Shown here: positions 36,201-48,200 of the stretch, one piece after another
Numbering within the stretch: the first letter of the stretch is position 1
Layout of the letters: each line of letters begins with the position of its first letter
From: Girardinichthys multiradiatus
Taxonomy: Eukaryota > Chordata > Actinopteri > Cyprinodontiformes > Goodeidae
Length of the DNA: 64,000 nucleotides
NCBI RefSeq assembly: GCF_021462225.1
Contig: NC_061795.1
Coordinates: 47,642,880 to 47,706,879, forward strand
Reading direction: 5' to 3'
Translations under genes and position numbers: made by a program
The notes under the pieces: model-generated
What the model saw: the letters and a program-made list of their open reading frames with translations, nothing else
Database searches by the model: none
What the model was told of the DNA's origin: nothing

Positions 36201-39200
36201 CCAGTAGCTTCTCCTATAAAAAGATGAATACATTTTACTTTGTGTGTCATGCGTGTGAGTTTTAAGGTGCTTGGGGATGTAGTTAAATCTTACTTCTGTA
36301 GGACGGCTTGCCACTCCCCAAGCCGCTCGCCAATCGGGAAGCTGGCAATCATCCCGTGGATTTTCGCCCGCCATTCACTCATGTAGTCCTCAATGTCAAA
36401 GACAAACGGCTGCTGGCCGAAGTTGGCGTCTACAATCTCTCCGGGTGTCTGAAGCCCCACAGTGGGATACAGGTTGGGCTGGAAGAGTTTCAAACAATAG
36501 TAGGTGGGATTAATCCAAACAACCTTAAAAATTAGATTGAGATAAATAAAACAGTGAAATGCATCAGGATGCTGCCCTGTTTCAACAGCATTCTGGGTGT
36601 CTACCACCAGCCTCTGGATATGGCACAAAAATTACTAGTCAGAAATCTTTTCTGGCAGCACTGAGACATGTGTCCAAATGAGGTCCCCTTCTTAAAAGGT
36701 CCCCTTCACACTGAATTAAGTCTACAATGCGCTCTTCAGGACTTTCAGAACTGTCTAGAACTGGGTCGCCACAAATCTGGAAAACCTAATTCATTTGTGA
36801 AGGGAATCTTGGTTCTTTGTACTTTTCTCCACCATCCCACAACAGTGCAACTGCAACAGGTACCACGTCTGCACTAAAATGTGTCCCAACAATTTTCCCA
36901 AGTTTATATACATACATATATAATATATAGAGGTTTCTGCACCTCAGTGATAAGTTTTAGCTTTGCTGTTGAGGAGAAACAAAAGCTGACATTTCATCTG
37001 TTTATCAGAATGAGAGAACACAGGTTAAGGGTGTTGCTTTGCAAAGCATTACGCACCTAGCATGCAGTACTGCACAACAATTTCAACCTGGAGTTCCACT
37101 TTGTGGGAATATCTCGGTGCTTGTGGTCAGAAGGAATCATGCAAACTACAAAACCTTTTCGATTCAGTGACCTTTTAGGGAGCAGCTTCTGTAAAGTTGA
37201 AATTTAAACAGTTTGAGTCTCTGCTAGCGCTTTTTCCTCCTCATTGTCATGCTTCTTTACCATCCCTGAAGACAATGCCAGGACTTTTAACAGTTTGACC
37301 CTGTGTAACCTTAAAAACACTACTTTCTTTAGTCAACTAGTCTTCACACAACTTGAAGGTGTGTGTGCCTCTTTCTGAATGGAAGCCCTATTCCAGCACA
37401 AGTCCAGCGCATACCGACCTGTATGTGCAAGAGATCTGAATACGGCACTGCAGGTATTAGCTTGAACACTGTGGACTGTTTATTTTAGCTCCTTGGTGAG
37501 ACCCTTCTGGTTACAGCCAGACAGCTGTGGGCACGTCGTTATGGATAAGGTTTCACTGCTGCTACTAGTATCCTCAAGGCAGGAGCCAGGATCCAGATGT
37601 GCTTCTATCATGATAAGAAACCACCATGACCTTTCTTTATGTAAGTGAGCACATCCATCAAGTGTCAAAAGGATCACACGATGTTCTTCATGCACAACCA
37701 GAAGACCCTGAAAAGACCATCCGCGTTGTGATCAAAAAAAGAACAGAATAGTAGAAAAGACAATAAGCATGTTTTTTTTTTATATAACAAGAGTTATATA
37801 CTTTTTCTTCTATATTTCTGTTGAGGTCACACCTGCCAGACTCCCGGCTGTTTGAGCTGACTTTGACTTTTAATTTCATCTTAATCCTCAAAAATGTTAC
37901 AATTTCAACCTTGATTTTCTTCCTCAAACAAAGATGAAAATTTTAAATCAGTTGTTTCATCATTCCAGTCTTGTTAGCTGCACAAGACATGATACATAAA
38001 GGAGCAGTGACCAGTTTTAGATCTAATAAAGCAAGAAAAACTAGTGCTCTGAGTCCTGAAACTGTTCTTCATCTCAGCTGGCTTTTTAAATTTAGAGAAA
38101 ATCCATACAAACCCATAAGCACGAGGCACCACATAACACATAAAAGGACCAGGGTGAAATGCTTGGACCATGTTCTCCATATTATTTATTTTCAGAGACA
38201 CTTTAATCTCCTGTAAAGAAGCCAGTCTGCCCTTATATTTCCAGTTTAGCTTTTGCTAAAAATCTTCCAACACAGTATAAATTAAACATAGTTGAATGAA
38301 CTTGAAGTTTCCCCCTGATTTAGACTCTCACTATTTGTGTGGTAAATGTGTTACCTCTAAGGAAAATATAATTCTGCTACACAGAGAAAACATGTAATCA
38401 AACAGAATGTTTTTCAAACCAGCTGCTGTCATTCACTGAGATGCTTTAGGGCCTTTGACTCTATTTAAAAAAGGGACAATGTACAACTTCGGCATACATT
38501 TAACCATATAGCTTTTATCTAATTCCCATCTGCAGTTCCTTGGCAAGAGAGCTTAAAATTTGAGATAAGAATAATTAATAAAATCATAACATACAACTGT
38601 AAGACCCACAACACCAAAAATTACTTTTAAAACCTCCTAATACATGAGAGTAGCTATAAAACCTCTTTAACATAGTATTTAAGTTGAATTTCTTCTTCCA
38701 GCATGTCCCATTTTATAGAGAATGCTGATGGCCCAAACTCTGCATGGCACCATGGTTTGAAACAATCTGAGAGATCTACTAAGGTTCAATGGGCCAGTAT
38801 GAACAAAGGAGCAGGAGACAAACTATTTGAAATAAATAAAAAAGGACATACATTTAAAATTCTTGAAGTTCAGGAGGTTGCATTTATCTAAAATTCTACA
38901 ACAGTGATGTTGTATTGGCTTTTTATCAGAGTTATAAAAATGTGTTCATATAGGGACTCAGCAGGTCTAAATGTAGTGACATCAGCCTGCCTCCAGCTGG
39001 TCACACAATAAGACACATGAGACAAAATCAGAGCGAGCAGAAATATTTTGGCAGCATCCAGTGATAGGCAGATCCTAATATGTCTACATATTATTTAATT
39101 ATGGCAATTTCTTTTTAGCATTTTCCTGGAATTAGACAGAATCATGATGGATTGATGTCCTAATTTACAAATTGTTCATCTTAAAATGTGTTGTTGAGCC

Positions 39201-42200
39201 TATTTCTAAAGTATAAATGCAAAAATTGACTGAAATTAAGGCAGATATTTCTACAGTTGTCAGGCTTTAAATATGTAACCAAATACCATAAACTGGAGTG
39301 AAGAGGGAGGATGGATGGATGCATTTTCCATATTCTAGTTTCTTTTTCCAAACATATTCGGATCAGAGGGCTGCACGGTGGCACAGTTGGTAGCACTGTT
39401 GCCTTGCAGCAAGAAAGTTTTGGGTTCAAATCCCAACCTGCGGTCTTTCTGCATGAAGCTTACATGTTATCTGCTTGGGTTCTCTCCTGATACTCTAGCT
39501 TCCTCCCACAATCCAAAAACAACTGTTATGTTAACTTGTCTCACTAAGTTGCCCTTAGGTATGAGTGTATGTGTTTTTTTTCTTGTGTGTCTCTGTTGCC
39601 CTGCGATGGACTGGCGACCTGTCCATGGTGCCCCCTGCAGCTTGCAAAATGACAGCTGTTGATAGGCACCAGCTCTGCCCGCGGTCCTGCAAGGACAGGC
39701 GGGTATACAAAATGGATGGATGGATATCCAGATGTGGAAAACACTTTTTTATACTTTTCCAGACTGTACAGCTGGGGTTAAATTCCTGAAACTTTCATGG
39801 ATTTTTGTGTAAACTAAATTGCTGCAGAATCTTAATTTCAATGGGAAAAGAAGTGTATGAGGTTAATAGTTCTGAATACTTACAGGAAGGTCCGTGAAGG
39901 CAACACCTGCAGAGATAAGGCAGAGAAACCATTTATAATCTGACATTATACCAAACTGAAACTGAATCACTAAGCAAAACTGAGGAACAACCTAAACTGA
40001 TGCCATTTTTGGTGTAAAAGCAGGTGTTGTTGATGAGGTTGACACAGCAGCCAATCACATCGCCCGTGGTAAACGTCGGCCCGTATGGTTGGCCCGTCCC
40101 AGAGGAGCAAAATGAGTGGCCGTCATCTCCATGGTAACCATACGAGTGCTTGTCCCATCCTAAAAGAGATGGAAGATGAGGATCAGATTTTATTTTTTGG
40201 ACCTGTGAAAAAGTTGCAGTCCAACAGCAGAACTTAAATCTGAACAGGATTTAAGGTGAAGCTGCTGATGGAGGGGAGGGGGTGGAGGCGGTTACTCATC
40301 AACTCAGATTTTCCTCATCTGACTGCTGCTGCTGCAGGGCGACTTATGGGAATTCACACAAATAAAGACTCTCTGCGTGCCTCCAGCCTGCAGGGCCCTG
40401 AACATCCAGCAGGAGGACTGAGTCTAAGAAAAGAAACTGGTGAGTCACTGCTAACAGGAACAGCAGCTCAGGAGGCAGAACCAAAAGCAGAACCCATAAA
40501 GATGAATGTCCTGACTGTGAGAATGCACTGCTGTTTGGATGCAACCGTTTGCTGTTTAGCTGATTTTTTTTTTTTTTTAAAACACACATGGATGTTACGT
40601 CACATCGGTCAGTTTCCTCTAACGTCTTACAGTAACTGTCTGAGCCATTTTCTATTGGAGAAGAACATAACTGACATAATATGTAAAGAAATCACACATT
40701 TATATAAAATATATCAGGATTTCTAATGCATTTAATATTTCGTACACATTAATAATTAACATCAGTATCCAGCCTTAACGATACCATAATGTAATATCTC
40801 AAATATAATACACAGCACAGAGAGAGAAATAAAAACTGATATTCTCTATCAGTCTGTAATCTATTATTAAAATTGTGCAGATGTATCCCAGCCTCCACCG
40901 TTCAGCATGATGGCCTAACGTGCAGCAAACTGCTCCTGAGAATCTCTAAGCATATCTGAATAATCAAAAACTTCAAGCTGAGAGGTTCAGCTGCAGAGAA
41001 GAAGGCTTCAACATCTCCAAGTGAGTTCTGGCAAGAACTCTTTCAAGCTCTGCTCTACAGAATCAAGTTGCCACCAGCGCAGAGCTTGGTTGGTGTCAAC
41101 AGCCAGTTGGTTTGAGTGCATCTGCACAGTGAGCAGAAGACATCTAGACAACCGATGATCAAGTAAGACGTGTTAAAATATGTTTTAAATGTACAAAAGC
41201 CAAAATATATTCCACTGCCCAAAAATAAGTAAAGCTGTCAGATTCAGGCAAAGAAAGAATGATTTTAAAAGTACACATATGCTGTACTTTTGAAGTAGAG
41301 TTGACTGGAGCATCACCAAGAATACTTGATGGCTGAACATAAACATGCAATCTGGCCTAATATAAATTTTACATATTTATATACCACTCTTAGAAAGTAC
41401 AGTATCCAGTATAGCATTAGCCATTCTGAGGGAAACCATGAACAGATATTTTAATCTAAACTATTAGATAAAACATTCAGACTGATTCATTATTTTCAGG
41501 ATAAACATTGAGCATTCTGACGTCTGCAGGAGAATTTGTGTGCAGCACGAGGAAACTACTTAGTTTGCCAACATCAGGCCGTCCCTCTGACTGATTTGGT
41601 CTAACGTTTTGCAATAAATCGAGTTTTGCAGGAATTTTTCCTCCTGAATCGTCTCAAGTTTGAGGTGACATGAAGCCATCACCGTTATGCTCACTCTGTC
41701 AGCGTTTGACCTCAGCTGCTGCAGGCGTGTTGTTGACAAAAAGCAAAGCAGGGTTAGGGAAAGTAGGTCATTGGACAGCACAGATTTTAGCTGTGTCCTT
41801 GAATATGTGCAAATGTGAACCTGTGAGCATGTAGAAAAGTATCAATCTAAGCTGAAAAGCGTGTTTGTGTTTTCCTTCCTGCTTGGGTACATACTGTCCT
41901 TCGTCTCCCTATGTGTTCTTCTGTCCTTATGTGAATATACCCCTGTCTGTCTATGTGTGTGTGTGTGTGTGTGTGTGTGAGGTATTAGATTAATCTGCTG
42001 ACAGGGATATTGCCTCTAAAGCCAGGCTCACTGCTCCAACATGCTAATGAAATGGGCAAGCCTCCACAGCAGGATCACACACAGAGGTCAACGGTGGAGA
42101 ACAGTGTTCAGAACAAACACGAGTTCTGGACCAAACTGAACAAATGTATTTTGTTGCCATTGTTCTCAAATGTTTTACATCATGATTTATGATGCGATAC

Positions 42201-45200
42201 AGAAGATAATAATAAAATCAACTTGGGAAGAGAAGCAAAGCTGCTGAGATTATTTCTATTGTGTCTAAAAATCATTTTTACAAGTGTCCCAATGTGAAGA
42301 AGTGCACCAGAATCAGGTCCAATCATTTTATATTTAAGAATATATTTCCTATTATTTATTCATAAATTAGGACACCCTATGAGAGCCCAAGTGTTTTTCC
42401 CCAATATTTAGACATATGGATATTAAATTTCAATTTTAACAATACTGAAAAATTTAAGTTATCTAATTAAATAATCAAAACTTTAAAAACTGCTGTGAAA
42501 TGTTGATTTAAAAAATGCTATTTTTGGTGAGGAATAAATTAGGACCCACCCACATTTATTCCCAAGTAAAATATCTAAAATCACATCAGGTGTGAATGAT
42601 GAGAACATCATTACTCACTACTCTGAAAGAGGTTTGTCTTGTTTAAACCTCAAACATTTAGTTTAGTGCTCCTGACTGTTCAAGTGAGAGTAAACATCAT
42701 GGTGAGACCCAACGAGCTGTCTGGGGCCTGCAGAAATAAGATTGTAGCAGCTATCGAGTCTGGTGAGGGATATGAGGGTCTCTAGATTTTAAAACCAGCT
42801 GATCTACTGTATAAAAAAGCGATCTAAAAGCAGAGGAGATTTAGGAAAACCGCTAACATCCCCAGGTGTGATTCCCCTTGCAAGTGCACCCTGAAAGCAG
42901 ACTGCAAGATGCTACAGTCTCCAAAACAACAAAATCTGATTATGGGACCTACAGCAGATTCTTGCTATTGTTGATTTCAAAGTTCCAGCCTGAACCAGTA
43001 AGAGACTGAACAAGTTTAACTTTAATGGGAGGTGTTCAAAGAAGAAAGAAAAAAGGTCAGACTGACGTTTGTCAGCAAGAACGTAGACGGAGACCAGGAC
43101 TTCTAGAATAATGTTCTTTGGAAGACGAGTCTAAAACTGAATTATTTGTACATCAAAACAGAGGATGTGTTTAGCATAAACCAAATACAGCATTCCAGGA
43201 AAAGAACCTCATACCAACTGTGAGGCATGGAGGTGGAAGTGTCATGGTTTGGGGATGCTGTGTTAGAGCAGATCAACCATGAGGGTGTTTGAAAAACATG
43301 TTTGACCATCTGTAAAAGAATGGAAGCTCAAGCAAAAATGGATCCTGCAACATGAGAATGACCCAAAACATACCAGTACCGAGGACTGGCTGAGAATAAG
43401 GAAATGTAAAGTTTTGGGCGTAGTCAAAGCTCAGAGCTTGATCTCATTGAGACACTGCGAAGGTCCAAGGAACCCCTCAAACATCTGACACCTGAAAGTG
43501 AAGATTGGGGCCAACCTTCCTCAGTCTAATGTAAGAGATGGTAGATGGCTACAAGATGGGGGTAGAACTAGCTAATTGGGTCCTAACATTTTTCTCAGCT
43601 ACAAAAACACTAAGAGTAAAAAAGGTTCATATTTGTTTAAATGAAATTAAAACACTTTATTGTCCAGAGATGAAAATTGAGATTCAACATGGTATGTGAA
43701 CATTTCTTAATAAACAACTGAATATTTCATCGAACCTTGGATGACTGCAATTAAATGAAATTAATTTTACTGACTGGAGTTTTATTACTGAGGCCATTTT
43801 TGCAGAATGCAGTGAAAACAACTGCTGCTTCTAAAATGACTGAAACGTTACAGCGAAACAAAAGATTAGAAGCTTCACATGAGAACAATGTAGTGTAAAA
43901 TACACACACAGAAACTCAATCAGCCAGCCCAGGACACACACACACATAAATCCGGAGAGTTTGGGAGCGACACATGCTGGAACACAGAACCACACTGGGT
44001 TAGACTGAGTTAGGGTAATCAACAGTAATCTGTCTACCAGGGCCACTGACCATCTGTGGTGGAAACCCAGCAACTAAAAATATTTTCATAGCTGAAGGCT
44101 GAGAAGGTTTGGGAACACATCTGTCAGCCCATCGCTTCCTCATCCCATCTAGCATTATTCCTGAATAAAGATGTCAGGAGAATAAGTGGTCTTTGTGGGT
44201 CTGGTGAACTGGGTTTTCCTGGTATCCACGGCATTCCACAAAGCTCTGAAACAGGACAGATCATGACTTTAAAAAGTGAAATGATTCCTGACGGATCTGG
44301 AAACTCAGAGGATGTGATTGGTGAAAGCAGAGGTGAGTTTTAAATGTAGGCTTCAGACAGGTTAACTCAAACTAAATTGCTTCAATAACCTCCCACCTAT
44401 GAAATCAGGGATCCATTGGTTAGCTCTGACTGATGATCAGGGTGCTGACCCAAACAACAGTAATGAGACGGTTTGAGGCAGGTGGTCTTGGTACTGTTTC
44501 AAACAAACTCTAGAGGGGTTTGCTCATGGTGTGAACGTAATCAGACCTCAATGCAACACAGTTACCAGGTGTACGCTGCAAGCTAGGTATGCGTTGCATT
44601 GTGGGATGCGGTAAGATCGAACACACTAATAAACAAAGGCTGCGCATGTTTTCTGTAGAGCACAAAGCCGTTTGAAACTTTCAAGATGGGTGCTTAAAAT
44701 CTTCCGGTATACTACTCAGATAATTTTGCCTCCAACAGTACCCAGAAACACTCTAATGATAAGAATAAATTATTTTCCTGCCAACGAGCTAAACTGAGTT
44801 TTAAGCTGGCCAATCAGAAGAGTTCTTGACACCAAAGAGTTCACAGAAAGACGACCTTATCCAAATTATAGACATTTTTAACTAAAACTTTACTAAGGGT
44901 TGTTTTAAACATTAAAGTCATTTTTAAAAGCAGGTCCATCCATCCTCTTTACCTGCAGAGGGACATAAATCACAGAGCTGCATGTAACATATTTTCATCA
45001 ATTTTGTTTTTTGATTTTTATCATTATTAGTATAACCATTTTTCTAAAGAAGTCAGACTGAAAGTGGGGTGGAGAAGGGCAAAGACATGCAGCACAGGCC
45101 TCCTGGGTCGGAACCCGAACCCGAGACACCTGCGTCTGAGGACTGAAGCCTCTGTAAATTGGTCAAGCTCTACCGCTACGCCACGGTGCAGCTCTATGAC

Positions 45201-48200
45201 AACGCATATTTTATTAAGGGTTTAAATCTGATGTGTAAACACCATTCACAGCACAGCTCCTCTATACCAGCTCATATATACTTAAAATGCAAATCCCTTT
45301 AGGGGCAGAACAAACTTTCACAAAATATGTTAGATCACTGATTTTCAAATCTTCTTTTGTATTAATAAGGATTTTGCCCTGAGTGTTGCATTAATCTATA
45401 GATTCCTTAAAAAACATAAATAACTGTAGGTATAAGTTAGAAAATATATGAAGAATATAAAATGAGAAATCTTTCCTGTTTATTTCTTCAATACTCTTTT
45501 CTACCACAAGAGGCAGTACAGCAAACTCCGACCTCAGACATTAGGCATAAGAAGAGGTCCGCTCAAACTGAATCCACAGAACCACAACCCAGAGTTCTAC
45601 ATACAGTCACCAGGACTGTTGCTTATAATAGCTTCTTTGATAAATAAAAATATGTTTAACAGAACAAAACAGAAAGTTAGAAGGACTAAACAAGGAAAAA
45701 CAACTGGTAATCTACATTTATACATTACCACCATATTTTTTTTTTTTATTTATTAACTGCATGTGTGTAACATATTCTATTTATTTATTTTGAACCTGCC
45801 AATAAGTCATACATTTTTTTATGGGTCAAACTAAGAAAATTGGTCTTTTAAAGTAAATTTAGTTACTTAACTTTTTGGGCTTCCTTACATTAGTTCTGTG
45901 CTTCTATGATTAATTGTCTGGAAACTGTTTCTCTAATGTGAAATTCAAAAAATGTTTCCTTTTCTGACACAGTTTAAGAAGTAAAACCTCCACATGTGTC
46001 ATTTACTATATTAGCCAAACTAATTAATTTCACTGGTTGGTTGCCCATGTTTTAAAGTCATTCTACCTGACATAAAATTGCACACTCTATTTTCAAGGAG
46101 TTAGAAGCAAAGTTTGTCTTTAATCAGATTAGTATAAGGTCAGACCATGAGCTGGAGTCCCAATCATCTGTCACTGATCCATGTGACCTCTGGGGATGGA
46201 AGACATGTCCCAACATGTCCACTCCGTCCCTGTTTTTTCACCACTTCTTCCACCACAGACATCTAATTATTAAAAAAGCATCACATAAATCCTTTTCTCC
46301 TCCCAAAGCTTTTGAATTTAGACACTTGATCTTCTTCAGTGTCTTTAATTCACTTTGATACAGTACACAGGCACCACTGTGTCTCCTCAGTTACTCCAGC
46401 TCTGAAAATCTGAACACCCTGAATGAAAACAATGATCAAAGTGCTCAGCACTTTCCCTGAGTTTGCCACACTGATGAGAAACCCTCTCTTCTCTAAAGTC
46501 CAGGCTACAATCCTCAATTGTATTCTGAGCTGATGAAGTCACAGCCCAATGAGTAATTAAAAGATTTTAGGGCCCAGGTTTGGGACGGCTTCCGTTTTTA
46601 ATTGTTCAGCGCAGACTGTCCTGTGAGGAACCAGAAAGGAACAGAAGCAGATGATGGTTTTCTTGCCAGGTTGCCAATATGGCTGAAACCATGGCTCAGA
46701 ACCAGACAAATCCTGCACCATTGTGTGTGTGAAGTAACCTTCATGTCACTCCGCCTGGTTGACCTTTCACAGATTAATTTATCCCAAAATGGATGTGTTA
46801 GTGTCCATCTTTCTACTGGTGGTCTTACATAATTCACAAGTTACTCACCAGGCAGTCTGTTCATGTTGACTCCCTGTGCAGACAGGCCGATGCCCATGTA
46901 CCTGCAAAACAAGAGGAGGAATTTTCAAATTCATTACCATATGTATACATTCAGAGCAGCTGGGTCTCACTGTGTTTCACTAGGAAACAGAAAATATTCA
47001 CATAAAGCTCGTATCTGATGAGTGAGACGCAGAAGGAACGTTGAACAGGACGTCTTTGAACTCCTTATATTTGCACAGCGAGCTGCCTCCAGGGGAGACG
47101 GCAAACATCAAAAGTGGCAGCGATTACACAAGCTCAGAGGTCAGAGGAGACATCTTTAAAAGTGTCGCCGGAGGACGAGCTGTTGGCATTATAACAGCAA
47201 AAACTGGAAAAGCTTTTACTTTAGTCAAAAAAGGCACAGACAGTGTTACTTTATTGCCTCTGGCACACACTGAGATCATCACTTAGAGTCCTGTGAGAAA
47301 TATCTGCATAAAGAGGAAAGTTCATTCATTTCCTGCTCCTGAGTCAATGAATCTGCAGAGTATGAGGAGAAAAAGGACAAACATCTATGGAAGATGATTT
47401 CAGATGCTGTGGATAAACCGCAAGAAGTCAACATCCATGTTGTGGTAAATTCAACCCTATCTGTACACCGCTCAGCAGCTCTATGACAACGTTTCATTAA
47501 ACACAATCAACAGAAAAATGTAAATGCAGACCTGGTGTTGGCAGCCACTAACATGGTTGGGATTTTCCAACATGGCTGCAGCTCATCTTCATACAAACAA
47601 GAATGTCTGAACAAAAATCCCACACCTAAATGTACTGATGGCATAAAATGGTACGAGGACAACTATTTGCTGGTCTAAAAGTCAATCAATCAATGACCAC
47701 TTTCATTCACTTGGCTACAATTTCCTAATATGCTCTAATTTTGCTGTTATTTAAGCTTTTAACTTTATGTTCTCTCTCTGTTTTTATTCCTTCGTAGAAG
47801 CTACACCTGGCCTTGCTCTGTGTTAAGCTGTGAGACCTTCCTGGAGGGGGTGCTGCTGCCAATAACTTAATGCTCACCTTCTACCGATGATTTGCTTGGC
47901 CCTGTGTTTCAGTGTTTAACACGGTCTCTCCTAGACATAGCTACTGGCTGAGCTTCTACTGGTCTAACTATTTGAGTTTTTTGTGTCTCTGCTCTGTTCT
48001 CTCAACCCCCAGTCGGTCGTGGCGGATGGCCGATGATTCTGGTTCTGCTGGAGGTTTCTTCTGTTAAAGAGGAGTTTTCCTCTCCACTGTCGCTACATGC
48101 ATGCTTAGTATGAGGGATTGCTGCCAAGTCATTAACTCACTGCAAGCAACTGTTGCCACATGCTCATCCAGGAGGAATGAATCCTGCAAGTCACTGACTT

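Noticed and set aside
40256..40726. 156-codon plus-strand frame antisense to ranbp10
   Set aside because: No recognisable domain, poly-T-derived Phe run, no splice or conservation signal; likely chance frame in intron.
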